Source: an uncultured Lachnospiraceae bacterium (lineage in GTDB: Bacteria; Bacillota; Clostridia; Lachnospirales; Lachnospiraceae). Taken from it: a stretch of DNA of 64,000 nucleotides. This document shows positions 53,131-61,617 of this stretch, in pieces (within the stretch, counting starts at the first letter, position 1; each line of letters starts with the position of its first letter). The stretch lies in NCBI GenBank assembly GCA_902789555.1, contig CADAOF010000001.1, positions 1,851 through 65,850 on the forward strand. Direction: 5' to 3'. Both the position numbers and the translations under genes were made by a program. A model generated the notes under the pieces. That model did no database searches. It was not told where the DNA came from and saw nothing but the letters and a program-made list of their open reading frames with translations.

Positions 53131-55947
53131 TCACGAATGGGTCGGATAATCCGACTTGCCGGTAACGGCGCGCTTGATGATCTTACCCATGCGCTTTAAG
53201 GCATAAGGACCGACCAGCTTCATCATTTCCTCGGCGGTGTGCATGTTGGAGGCCGCCGGAAGGTCGCGGGTCAGGTGGATCGCGTCGAACTGGCAGCGCG
53301 TGGTGCAGAGACCGCAGCCGATGCACTGGTTGATGTCGACCGTGGTGGCGCCGCAGCCAAGGCAGCGCTTCGCTTCGATCTTCACCTGTTCTTCGGTAAG
53401 CGGCAGGCGGAGATCCTTGAAGGTCTCGCGGGCCGTGCCGGGCTTCGAACCCGGACGCTGGCGCTCGGCATTGTCGAAGCCGTCCGGACGGGTGATGTCA
53501 TCGCGGTTGAATTCGATGAATTCCCTGAGGTCGCGGCCGATCGTCATGGACTGGCCGGGATGGACGAAGCGGTTAATGGAGACCATCGCCTGCTTGCCTT
53601 CGGCGATCGCATCGATGGCGAAGCGCGCGCCGTGGTAGATGTCGCCGCCCAGGAAGATATCCGGCTCAGCGGTCTGAAGGGTGACCGGGTCGGCGATCAC
53701 GGAACCGTTCGGACGCCGTTCGACCTTCGCGCCGTCCAGCAGGCCGCCCCATTCGGCGGACTGGCCGATCGCCATGAGGACGTTGCCGCAGGGGATCGTG
53801 ATCGTATCGTTTTCGTCATATTTCGGAGCAAAGCGGTGGTTTTCGTCGAACACGCTGGTGCAGCGCTTGAAGACGATGCCGGTGACCTTTCCGTTTTCGG
53901 TCAGGACTTCCTTCGGACCCCAGCCGTTTTTGATCTCGATGCCTTCGCCTTCGCATTCCGCGACTTCATCCTTCGCGGCAGGCATCTCATGGCGCTGTTC
54001 GAGGCAGAGCATGGTGACCTTGCCCTTCGTGCAGCGGAGAGCTGCCCGTGCGACGTCGGCAGCTACGTTGCCGCCGCCGACCACGACCACGTCGCCGTCG
54101 AAATGGCCTTCGCCGGCCTGGTTCACGCGCTTCAGGAAAGCAACACCGCTTTCGACGCCCTCGGCATCTTCACCGGGCACGCCCGCAAGGCGTCCGCCCT
54201 GCAGACCGATGGCGATGTAGAAGGCCTTGTAGCCCTGCGCGCGCAGCTCGTCAAGGGTGACGTCCTTGCCCACCTCAACGCCGCAGCGGATCTCGGCGCC
54301 CATCTTTTCAATGATGGAGATCTCTTTTTCGAGCACATCCTTTTCCAGACGGAAGTTCGGGATGCCGTTTAGGAGCATGCCGCCCGGACGGGATTCTTTC
54401 TCGAATACGGTGACCGGATAGCCTTCGGTGCGGAGATAGTAGGCGGCGGAAAGTCCCGCGGGGCCGGCGCCGATGACGGCGATCTTGTAATCGTCCCACT
54501 GCTTTCCTTCACCGTTTTCGCACATGACGGTGTAGTCCTGCGGATTCTCCAGTTCCCACTGCGCCAGGAACTTCTTGATCTCGTCGATGGCGACGGGATT
54601 GTCGATGGTCCCGCGGGTGCAGCGGTCTTCGCAGCGGCGGTTGCAGACAGCGCCGCAGACAGCCGGGAAGGGGTTGTCCTGGCGGATGAGCTTCACGGCT
54701 TCGGCATAGCGGCCTTCGGAGGCCATCTTGACGTAGCCCTGGACGGCGATGTGCGCCGGGCAGGCCGTCTTGCACGGCGAAGTGCCGGTATCGTAACAGT
54801 TCAGTTTATTGGTATCGCGGTAGTTGCGGTTCCATCTCTTTTCGCCCCAGACGTGATCGTCCGGAAGATCGTGGTAAGGATAGGTGACACGGCTTCCGTC
54901 CGCGCGGCAGAGCTTCTGGCCGAGCCTTGCGGCGCCGGCAGGACAGACCTCCACGCATTTGCCGCAGGCGACGCACTTTTCGGCTTCGACGTGGGCACGG
55001 TAGGCGGAACGGGACATGTTCGGGGTATTGAAAAGCTGGGAGGTACGGAGGCCGTAGCAGCTCCCCGGAGAGCAATTGCAGATGCCGACGATGCGGTTCG
55101 GGCCGTCAAGGTTTGTGATCTGGTGGACGTAGCCCTTCCGTTCCGCACGTTCGAGGATCTCGATGACCTCTTCGCGGGTCACGTATTTGGCGTCCTTCCC
55201 GGTCTCGACCAGGAATTCGGCGATGTCGCCGAGGCCGATGCACATGTGGCCTTCGATGTCGCCGACACCTTCGCCGCGCACGCGCTGGGCCTTGCGGCAG
55301 GCGCAGACCATGGTGCAGAACTTATCGTATTTCTGAAGCCAGTGGGAGAGATGTTCCACGCTGACACTCGTGGAGGCGGCGTCGATGGCCTTTTCCACGG
55401 GAATGACGTGCATGCCGATGCCGGCGCCTCCAGGAGGCACGAGCTTCGCGGCTAATTCAAGCGGTTCCTGCGGGGCAAGGTTGAACATGGTGGCGACTTC
55501 GGGATTCGTCTCACACAGCGTTTTGTGCTCAACCATGTATTCGCCGGAGCCGACGACCCACTTCGGGATCCAGTACTGGATGTGCTGGTCCGCATTGTCA
55601 CGGTTCTGCTCAAGAATACCGATCCAGATCAGGTGGTCAATGATCTTCTGGGCTTCTTCGACGCTCATGCTGTTGCGTTCGGCCAGTTCCTTGGTGGTCA
55701 GGCCGAAGCGGCGCTTCTTGAAGCTGAGCATGAAGATGACTTCTTCCTTGGTCAGCAGGCGGTCCAGAATCCAGAAATCCATATGGTTTTCCTTCATGCC
55801 GCCGGGGAGCTTGCGGGGGATGTTGTCGGTGATCAGGAGAGCCAGTTTCTTGACCAGCTTCGCCTTCTCAGGGTCGTCGCAGTGATGGCCGTTAACAGGA
55901 TAATCCCGTTCATTGACGTGGATCATCGGATTCACTTCTTTTACCAT
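53131..55947 (-). CDS. Multidomain 4Fe-4S flavoprotein oxidoreductase (GltD-like)
   Basis: A 938-residue electron-transfer enzyme. Domains in order: a winged-helix-like region (about 50-130; LTTKELAERNSMSVEEAQKI), a Cys-rich region (CTMVCACRK, CNCSPGSCYG), a ferredoxin site (CVACGKCVEVCPAG), a GltD-type N-domain (CKTACPAHIAVQG, CGAVCNRRCEDRC), FAD and NAD(P) Rossmann folds (AVIGAGPAGLSAAYYLR; VVGGGNVAADVAR), and a C-terminal 4Fe-4S pair (CLGCG, CIGCGLCTTRC). Start at 55947 after AAGGACGAAAAC. It may pass NAD(P)H electrons to another partner; the substrate is unknown. Confidence 0.87.
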   Translation of the reverse strand: MVKEVNPMIHVNERDYPVNGHHCDDPEKAKLVKKLALLITDNIPRKLPGGMKENHMDFWILDRLLTKEEVIFMLSFKKRRFGLTTKELAERNSMSVEEAQKIIDHLIWIGILEQNRDNADQHIQYWIPKWVVGSGEYMVEHKTLCETNPEVATMFNLAPQEPLELAAKLVPPGGAGIGMHVIPVEKAIDAASTSVSVEHLSHWLQKYDKFCTMVCACRKAQRVRGEGVGDIEGHMCIGLGDIAEFLVETGKDAKYVTREEVIEILERAERKGYVHQITNLDGPNRIVGICNCSPGSCYGLRTSQLFNTPNMSRSAYRAHVEAEKCVACGKCVEVCPAGAARLGQKLCRADGSRVTYPYHDLPDDHVWGEKRWNRNYRDTNKLNCYDTGTSPCKTACPAHIAVQGYVKMASEGRYAEAVKLIRQDNPFPAVCGAVCNRRCEDRCTRGTIDNPVAIDEIKKFLAQWELENPQDYTVMCENGEGKQWDDYKIAVIGAGPAGLSAAYYLRTEGYPVTVFEKESRPGGMLLNGIPNFRLEKDVLEKEISIIEKMGAEIRCGVEVGKDVTLDELRAQGYKAFYIAIGLQGGRLAGVPGEDAEGVESGVAFLKRVNQAGEGHFDGDVVVVGGGNVAADVARAALRCTKGKVTMLCLEQRHEMPAAKDEVAECEGEGIEIKNGWGPKEVLTENGKVTGIVFKRCTSVFDENHRFAPKYDENDTITIPCGNVLMAIGQSAEWGGLLDGAKVERRPNGSVIADPVTLQTAEPDIFLGGDIYHGARFAIDAIAEGKQAMVSINRFVHPGQSMTIGRDLREFIEFNRDDITRPDGFDNAERQRPGSKPGTARETFKDLRLPLTEEQVKIEAKRCLGCGATTVDINQCIGCGLCTTRCQFDAIHLTRDLPAASNMHTAEEMMKLVGPYALKRMGKIIKRAVTGKSDYPTHS

Positions 55948-56040
55948 GTTTTCGTCCTTGGCATAATGATAGATTCTGCTTCTGCCGGAAAAACGGGGCT
56001 TAGGAACAGCCTTGCATTTTCCGGACACACACCTCAAAAT

Positions 56041-56069
56041 ACTATAGCGTACGAAGACGTGAATTGCAA
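56041..56069 (-). promoter_or_regulatory. Promoter of the Fe-S flavoprotein gene
   Basis: On the minus strand, TTGCAA (56064-56069), 17-bp spacer, TATAGT (56041-56046), about 95 nt before the start codon. Confidence 0.78.
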
Positions 56070-56169
56070 GCATTTTCAACCTCCCCGGGGGGATTTTCGC
56101 ACGTTCGCCGGAAGGTTTTCCGCTTGAGGAATGAGCCTTCATTTTCCTGTGGCGCGGCGTGCCGGAACG

Positions 56170-56178
56170 TGCTATAAT
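56170..56178 (+). promoter_or_regulatory. Extended -10 promoter of the hypB-hypB-hypA operon
   Basis: TGC-TATAAT (TATAAT 56173-56178) 32 nt before ATG 56211. No good -35 is visible. Confidence 0.65.
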
Positions 56179-56210
56179 CTCAAAACAGCATTACTTAAGC
56201 GGAGGCGAAG

Positions 56211-56885
56211 ATGGATCCCATTCGCATCGTGGAAACAAAAGAAGCCGTGCTGGCGGATAACGCCGCCGCAGCGGCGCAGAACAGAGAAAGAATGCGCGGA
56301 CAGGGCGCGGTTCTCGTCAACCTCATGGGTTCGCCCGGCGCCGGAAAGACGTCGACCCTGCTGCAGCTGATCAGCCGTCTGAAGGACGAGTTCCGTATCG
56401 GTGTCATGGAGGCCGACGTGGACTCCGACGTGGACGCAAGGACCGTCGGAAAGACCGGCGTGCGCGTGATCCAGCTCCATACTGCGGGGCTCTGCCACAT
56501 GGATGCGGACATGACCAGGCGCGGGCTTGAAGCCTTCGGTACGGAAGGCCTGGACCTGATCTTTCTCGAGAATATCGGCAACCTTGTCTGTCCGGCGGAA
56601 TTTGAAGTCGGCGCCGACCTCCGGATGATGATCCTGTCGGTCCCGGAAGGCGACGATAAGCCGCTCAAATACCCGCTGATGTTCACGGTCAGCGATGTGA
56701 TGATCGTGAATAAGATCGATACGGCGCCGATCTTTGATTTCAACCTTGCTGCCGCCTGCGAACGTGCCTGCGCCCTGAACCCGCGCCTGGCCGTCTTCCC
56801 GGTCAGTGCGGAAACGGGAGAAGGTTTTGACGAACTGGCAAAGTATCTGCGGAGTTTCGTCCGGGAAAGGAGAGGGGAGCGATGA
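56211..56885 (+). CDS. hypB: HypB-family nickel-chaperone GTPase, copy 1
   Basis: GTPase that helps insert nickel into [NiFe]-hydrogenase or urease-like enzymes. The 224 residues have the P-loop NLMGSPGAGKTS near residue 38, the metal-site Cys-His in AGLCHMDADM near 90, the second Cys in NLVCPAEFE near 122, SVPEGDDKPLKYP near 143, and NKID near 163. No N-terminal His-rich stretch. It overlaps copy 2 by 4 nt. Confidence 0.92.
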   Translation: MDPIRIVETKEAVLADNAAAAAQNRERMRGQGAVLVNLMGSPGAGKTSTLLQLISRLKDEFRIGVMEADVDSDVDARTVGKTGVRVIQLHTAGLCHMDADMTRRGLEAFGTEGLDLIFLENIGNLVCPAEFEVGADLRMMILSVPEGDDKPLKYPLMFTVSDVMIVNKIDTAPIFDFNLAAACERACALNPRLAVFPVSAETGEGFDELAKYLRSFVRERRGER

Positions 56886-57556
56886 AGATCATTAAGGTCG
56901 GTGCGTCCGTTACGCAGTCGAACGACCGCGACGCGGCGCTTCTCCGGGAAGAACTGAGAGCAAAGGGCCAGCTGATGGTGAACCTTATGAGTTCTCCCGG
57001 CTCCGGCAAGACGACGCTGCTGTCACGCCTCATCAGGGACATGAAAGATGTTAAGATCGCCGTCATGGAGGCAGACATCGAATCGGCAGTGGATGCGGAA
57101 AGGATCGAAGCGCTCGGCGCGCAGGCGATCCAGGTCCATACGGACGGCATGTGCCACATGGACGCCGGTATGACGAGAGCCTCCCTCGAAGCCCTCGAAG
57201 ACGACGGCGCGCAGCTCATTTTTCTTGAAAACGTGGGCAATCTGATCTGCCCCGCGGAATACGATACCGGCGCAGGCCTCAATATGATGATCCTGTCGGT
57301 CCCCGAAGGTGACGACAAGCCGCTCAAGTATCCGCTGATGTTTGAAAAGAGCGATGCCCTCGTGATTACCAAGACCGATGCGCTGCCTTATTTCCGCTTT
57401 GACACGGCTCTCTGTACGGCGCGCGCGGAGAAACTGAACCCGGGGATCAGCGTCTTTCCCGTCTCAGCGAAGACCGGTGAAGGCATGACTGCGCTGGAAG
57501 AATGGCTGCGCGGGAAACTGACTGCCTGGCAGGCCGGCACACAAAAGGAGGCGTAA
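56882..57556 (+). CDS. hypB: HypB-family nickel-chaperone GTPase, copy 2
   Basis: Second HypB paralogue, also 224 residues, in the same operon. The P-loop is NLMSSPGSGKTT, the metal Cys-His is in DGMCHMDAGM, the second Cys is in NLICPAEYD, then SVPEGDDKPLKYP. Here TKTD replaces the NKID guanine-specificity motif of copy 1, so Lys and Asp are kept but Asn is Thr. The paralogues may form a heterodimer or serve different clients. Confidence 0.92.
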   Translation: MKIIKVGASVTQSNDRDAALLREELRAKGQLMVNLMSSPGSGKTTLLSRLIRDMKDVKIAVMEADIESAVDAERIEALGAQAIQVHTDGMCHMDAGMTRASLEALEDDGAQLIFLENVGNLICPAEYDTGAGLNMMILSVPEGDDKPLKYPLMFEKSDALVITKTDALPYFRFDTALCTARAEKLNPGISVFPVSAKTGEGMTALEEWLRGKLTAWQAGTQKEA

Positions 57557-57557
57557 C

Positions 57558-57902
57558 ATGCACGAAATGGGTATCGTCCTGCATCTGGCGAAAACGCTGG
57601 ATGAAACGGCGGAGCAGAATAAGCTGACGAAGATCGGAAGGGTGACCCTGCAGGTCGGCGAGGTCTCAGGGATCATGACCGACCTGTTCACCGACGCCTG
57701 GGATTATTTCAAGAAAAAGCACCCGATGCTGGAGGAATGCGTACTGGAACTCGAAACGATTCCCGGCGTCACCTGGTGCGACAACTGCAAAAAGACATAT
57801 GAAACCGTAAAGTACGGCAAGACCTGTCCGCACTGCGGCTCGGGTGAGACCTGGCTGCTGCAGGGCAACGAATGCATCATCAAGGAGATCGAGGCGGAGT
57901 AA
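57558..57902 (+). CDS. hypA: HypA-family nickel metallochaperone
   Basis: Zinc- and nickel-binding partner of HypB, 114 residues. It starts MHEMGIV, with the N-terminal Met-His-Glu nickel site, and has a zinc site formed by CDNCKKTYE and CPHCGSGE. It lies 1 nt downstream of the second hypB. No hydrogenase or other hyp genes are within the window. Confidence 0.95.
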   Translation: MHEMGIVLHLAKTLDETAEQNKLTKIGRVTLQVGEVSGIMTDLFTDAWDYFKKKHPMLEECVLELETIPGVTWCDNCKKTYETVKYGKTCPHCGSGETWLLQGNECIIKEIEAE

Positions 57903-57936
57903 CACACGGCTGCGAGTGCGCCCGAAGGTTATGGAA

Positions 57937-58650
57937 ATGAAAGCGAAATCGGCGTTTCTCGAAGGTGTCAGAGACGGCATCCCCATTGCATTGGGATACT
58001 TTGCCGTCTCTTTTTCGCTGGGCATTGCCGCGAAAAGCATCGGCATTACCGCTTTCCAAGGCGCACTTGCCAGTTTTCTCTGCATGGCCTCCGCCGGCCA
58101 GTATGCACTCTTTTCCCTGATCGGTGCGGCAGCTTCGCTCTGGGAGGTCGCTCTTGTCACCCTGATCACGAACGCCCGTTATTTTCTCATGAGCTGCGCG
58201 CTCAGCCAGAAGATCGATCCGCAGATGAAGAATTATCACCGCTTCATCTTCGGCGCGGTGGTAACGGATGAGATCTTCGGGATCACGGTCGCGCGGCCGG
58301 GATATCTTGACCCGCGCTACAACTACGGTGCGATGGCGGTCACGATGCCCGGCTGGGCAAGCGGGACGGCGCTCGGGATCATCATGGGAACGCTCCTTCC
58401 GGCAAGGCTCGTGAGCGCGCTCAGCGTCGCCCTGTTCGGCATGTTCATCGCAGTCTTCATCCCGCCGGCGAAGAAGGATAAGGTGATCATGGGCTGCGTG
58501 GCCGTGAGTTTTGCGGCTTCCCTGCTGTTCGACATCGTGCCTTTTCTGGCGAAGATCTCCGCAGGCACCCGCACTATCCTGCTGACAGTCGTCATTTCCG
58601 CGGCCGCCGCCGCTCTGTTCCCGGCAAAGGAGGCGGAAATAAATGAGTAA
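57937..58650 (+). CDS. azlC: AzlC-family branched-chain amino acid exporter subunit
   Basis: Large subunit of the AzlCD branched-chain amino acid exporter, 237 residues with several membrane helices. It shows AFLEGVRDGIPIALGYFAVS, the conserved MASAGQYALFSLI near residue 47, and TNARYFLMSCALSQKI near 75. I chose ATG 57937, 8 nt after AAGG, over ATG 57931. It overlaps azlD by 8 nt. Confidence 0.92.
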   Translation: MKAKSAFLEGVRDGIPIALGYFAVSFSLGIAAKSIGITAFQGALASFLCMASAGQYALFSLIGAAASLWEVALVTLITNARYFLMSCALSQKIDPQMKNYHRFIFGAVVTDEIFGITVARPGYLDPRYNYGAMAVTMPGWASGTALGIIMGTLLPARLVSALSVALFGMFIAVFIPPAKKDKVIMGCVAVSFAASLLFDIVPFLAKISAGTRTILLTVVISAAAAALFPAKEAEINE

Positions 58651-58942
58651 TTATCTCTATATCCTCGTTGCTTTCCTCGTGATCTACGCCGTGCGCGTAC
58701 TGCCGCTCACCCTGATCCGGAAACCGATCAAAAACCGCTTTATCCGCTCTTTCCTGTATTATGTACCGTACGTGACGCTGGCTGTCATGACGTTTCCGGC
58801 CATCGTGCGCGTAACGGAACAGCCGGCAGCCGGTGCTGCGGCGCTGATCGCGGGGATCGCGGCGGCCTGGAAAGGCTGCAAACTGCTTACCGTAGCCGCC
58901 GTATGCTGCGCCGTGGTTTTCATCCTGGAGACGTTTCTCTAA
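58643..58942 (+). CDS. azlD: AzlD-family branched-chain amino acid exporter subunit
   Basis: Small partner of AzlC, 99 residues with about four helices. It shows VIYAVRVLPLTLIRKPIKNR and SFLYYVPYVTLAVMTFPAI, matching AzlD. The overlap with azlC indicates translational coupling. Confidence 0.93.
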   Translation: MSNYLYILVAFLVIYAVRVLPLTLIRKPIKNRFIRSFLYYVPYVTLAVMTFPAIVRVTEQPAAGAAALIAGIAAAWKGCKLLTVAAVCCAVVFILETFL

Positions 58943-58981
58943 TGATGCCGCAAACAGGTGCATGACCTGCCTGTATTGGAT

Positions 58982-59015
58982 AAAAAAGCCGGCCGCTCTG
59001 AGAGCGGCCGGTTTT
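58982..59015. terminator. Bidirectional terminator, azlD / thioesterase
   Basis: 10-bp GC-rich stem CCGGCCGCTC (58989-58998) / GAGCGGCCGG (59002-59011) with A-run before and TTTT after. Confidence 0.88.
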
Positions 59016-59031
59016 GTCATGTGAAGATCTT

Positions 59032-59763
59032 TCAGGGCGCGTATTCCAGCCGGAGGCGGAAGAGCGCAGTTCCGGATCCATCCTCGCCGGCAAGAAAAGC
59101 AGCGCTGCCGCTTTCGTCAAAGCCGAGGCGGAGCATGATGGGCTGATCCTCGCGGATCTCGTGAAGATATTCCGTAAACAGGGTGTTCAGCAGGCGGCCT
59201 TTCTTTTCGAAAGGGAGAAGGTCGTCTGCCAGATCGTAATAGCGCGTATTGTTCATGTGGCCGTTCAGGTCGACGTAGCTGAAAGGCACGGTGAAGGGGC
59301 TTTCCTCAGTAAAAGGCAGAGTCTTCGGGGAGGAAGGCAGAGCGATCTCACGGCCGGTAACGCAGCCTTCGATCGAGATCCCGTATGACTCCGGAAAGAC
59401 GAAGCGGCGGGTCTTCTCATCCAGCAGCATCCACAGGGCGCTTGCCCGGACCATCACTTCCGACCCGTCTTCCGAGACCAACTCGTAGTAACGGGGGAAG
59501 AAGACGTGCATGGTCTTTCCGGGCCAGCTGCGAACGACGATCTTTTCGTCATATACCGGCATGCGCAGAATCTCGGTGCGCTGCAGGCTGATGATCCAGA
59601 GGATGCCTTTGTCCAGCGTCTTTTCGCGGCCCATGCCGAGTTCTTCCGTATGCGCGATGGCGGCTTCCTGAAGCCAGCGCATCATCACGCTCGTGCGGAG
59701 CCTCTGCCAGCGGTTTACGTCGGAACTTTTCAGCTGGTACGGTTTTTCATAGATGCCGCTCAT
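59032..59763 (-). CDS. Acyl-ACP thioesterase
   Basis: Releases fatty acids from acyl carrier protein. The 243-residue double hotdog protein of the FatA/FatB family starts YQLKSSDVNRWQRLRTSVM, with WIISLQRTEILRMPVYDEKI and the catalytic region VDLNGHMNNTRYYDLADD (Asn, His) near residue 170. Its start overlaps the ACP stop by 4 nt, so it is part of a three-gene lipid operon. Confidence 0.92.
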   Translation of the reverse strand: MSGIYEKPYQLKSSDVNRWQRLRTSVMMRWLQEAAIAHTEELGMGREKTLDKGILWIISLQRTEILRMPVYDEKIVVRSWPGKTMHVFFPRYYELVSEDGSEVMVRASALWMLLDEKTRRFVFPESYGISIEGCVTGREIALPSSPKTLPFTEESPFTVPFSYVDLNGHMNNTRYYDLADDLLPFEKKGRLLNTLFTEYLHEIREDQPIMLRLGFDESGSAAFLAGEDGSGTALFRLRLEYAP

Positions 59764-60011
59764 GCCTTTGGCAGCCTTTTCTCAATGGCGTCAGCAACGT
59801 CGCCCAGCGTAGAGAGCTTCTGCCACTGGCGCTCAGGGATGCGGATGTCGAAGAATGCTTCCAGTTTGCAGATGATCAGCACGAAGCCCATGGAATCGAT
59901 GGAAGTCTCGGTGTTGATGACGGAGTTTTCTTCGAGGGATTTCGCATCCATGTCGGGGAAGCAGTCGTTGATGGTGGTCTTGATCTTTTCGATGATCTCG
60001 GTGCGGTCCAT
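59760..60011 (-). CDS. Acyl carrier protein
   Basis: An 83-residue carrier protein. The phosphopantetheine Ser lies in the motif SIDSMGFVLIICKLE near residue 41 (DSM instead of the common DSL). Three helices are predicted. It lies between an acyl-AMP ligase and a thioesterase, so it is probably a dedicated carrier and not the housekeeping AcpP. Confidence 0.9.
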   Translation of the reverse strand: MDRTEIIEKIKTTINDCFPDMDAKSLEENSVINTETSIDSMGFVLIICKLEAFFDIRIPERQWQKLSTLGDVADAIEKRLPKA

Positions 60012-60083
60012 GGAAAAATTCCTTTCAGGTATGAGTTTTTACGCTGTGTTATCGGGAAAGGAGAACCTGCCGGCGTGAAGCCG

Positions 60084-61439
60084 TCACAGGAGAGCTCCCA
60101 GTTCATAGCGCTTGATCTTGCCGGTCGCGGTGCGGGGAAGCGGCGAGGCGGAAAAGACGACATCAGTGATCTGCTGGCCGCGCGGCAGGCTCTTCATGAG
60201 CGGCGCGAGAGCTTTCAGCACGGCAGCCTTTTTTTCGGAAGGATCAGCGTCTTCTCCTGCGGTGTCCTGACAGATGAGAACGGGGCGCCCCTCTTTCAGT
60301 ACCACGGCAAGTTCGGGATTTCCCAGCGCGGCGGACAGCTGCCCCTCGTATTCGGGGAGATAAAGCTTCGTTCCGTCGGAAAGGACGAGAATGTCTTTCT
60401 TCCGGCCCGTAACGTGCAGCAGGCCGTTTTCGTCAAAGCGGCCGAGGTCGCCGGTGTAAAGGACACCGTCCTTCAGCACGGCAGCCGTATCGTCCGGACG
60501 CTTGTAATAGCCCTGCATCACGCAGGTCGGCACACGGATCAGAATCTCACCGTCTTCGGCAAGAGTGACCGTATCGTCCGGGCAGACCGTCATGGCGAAA
60601 GGATCGTCTTCGAGGCTGAGGGCAACTCCGGAACTTGTTTCGGTGAGACCGTAGCCGAAGGCGACCCGCGCACCGGTCATCTTTGCCGCGCGGAGGATCG
60701 CGTCAGGACAGTCGCCGGCACCGATCAGGATGAGTTTCAGTTCGGGATCGAGCGCGCTGGCTTTCAGCAGGAAGCCGAGGAGAAGCGGTACGACGGAAAC
60801 TGCGGTCGGCCGGTAATACAGGCAGTCATCCGCATAATGGCGCGGCCCCCGTCCGAGCGCGACGGCGGCGCCGCAGGAAAGCCCCCAGAGGAGTCCGCAG
60901 ACGAAGCCGAAGACGTGCCCGAGCGGCAGGAGGCAAAGAAGCGTGTCATCCTCGGAAAGAGGCAGGAGGCTGCTGCCGTTCCAGGCACTCTGGCAGAGGG
61001 AATGCTGCGTCAGTTCCACGGCTTTCGAACGGCTCGTGGTGCCGGAGGTGAAGAAGAGGACCTTCCCCGCACCGTCCGTGACGCCTTTTCCGAGATGCGG
61101 CGCCAGTTCTTCGGTGAGATCGGGGTCTCCCCAGAGGATATCCACGTCGGTGTAGGCAAGGAGCGGAGGATAAGCTTCGTCCGGAAGAGCGGCATCCAGC
61201 ATGACCAGCTGAAGACCGGCCTTCGCTGCCCCGAAGAGTGAGATCACGCAGTCTGGGCTGCCGTCTGCAAGAATGCCGAGACAGGTCTTTCCGGAAGCAC
61301 GGTATTCCTCCGCCTTCCGGCAGACAGCTTCGTACAGTTCACGGAAAGTCCAGGTCTTTTCGCCGTATCTGAGTGCGGCATGATCAGGCAGAGAATCCGC
61401 CTTATTTTTCAGCATGTCGTCAAAATCACGGTAACGCAT
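60084..61439 (-). CDS. Acyl-AMP ligase / acyl-CoA synthetase-like adenylating enzyme
   Basis: A 451-residue adenylating enzyme of the ANL superfamily. It has the P-loop LFFTSGTTSRSKAVELT near residue 127, FGYGLTETSS near 270, YTGDLGRFDENGLLHVTGRK near 355, and the final Lys in PRTATGKIKRYEL near 442. The start at 61439 follows GAGGAGG. With an ACP and a thioesterase downstream, it may load a fatty acid onto that ACP. ACP as acceptor is inferred from context. Confidence 0.88.
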   Translation of the reverse strand: MRYRDFDDMLKNKADSLPDHAALRYGEKTWTFRELYEAVCRKAEEYRASGKTCLGILADGSPDCVISLFGAAKAGLQLVMLDAALPDEAYPPLLAYTDVDILWGDPDLTEELAPHLGKGVTDGAGKVLFFTSGTTSRSKAVELTQHSLCQSAWNGSSLLPLSEDDTLLCLLPLGHVFGFVCGLLWGLSCGAAVALGRGPRHYADDCLYYRPTAVSVVPLLLGFLLKASALDPELKLILIGAGDCPDAILRAAKMTGARVAFGYGLTETSSGVALSLEDDPFAMTVCPDDTVTLAEDGEILIRVPTCVMQGYYKRPDDTAAVLKDGVLYTGDLGRFDENGLLHVTGRKKDILVLSDGTKLYLPEYEGQLSAALGNPELAVVLKEGRPVLICQDTAGEDADPSEKKAAVLKALAPLMKSLPRGQQITDVVFSASPLPRTATGKIKRYELGALL

Positions 61440-61463
61440 CACGAACCTCCTCGTCCGACGAAC

Positions 61464-61472
61464 ACTATAACA
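61464..61472 (-). promoter_or_regulatory. Promoter of the acyl-AMP ligase operon
   Basis: On the minus strand, TGT-TATAGT extended -10 (TATAGT 61464-61469). No good -35. Confidence 0.6.
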
Positions 61473-61569
61473 CATTTTCAGCCGTCGGAAAAGAGAAATC
61501 TCATTTTTGCGATGCAGGACCAGAAATCAAAAAACTTGCAAAAAATGCGAAAATGTTTGATATGATATG

Positions 61570-61590
61570 CGGGTGATTTCTGATCACCCG
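61570..61590. other. Isolated 8-bp hairpin
   Basis: CGGGTGAT (61570-61577) / ATCACCCG (61583-61590), loop TTCTG. No T-tract follows. It lies between the divergent acyl-AMP ligase promoter and the decayed gene. Confidence 0.5.
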
Positions 61591-61617
61591 ATGATCACTC
61601 ACGGCAAACAACATTAA

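Noticed and set aside
52949..53134. Minus-strand open frame with a hydrophobic stretch
   Set aside because: It spans two terminators and has no SD or family match. It could be a gene remnant, but there is not enough to call one.
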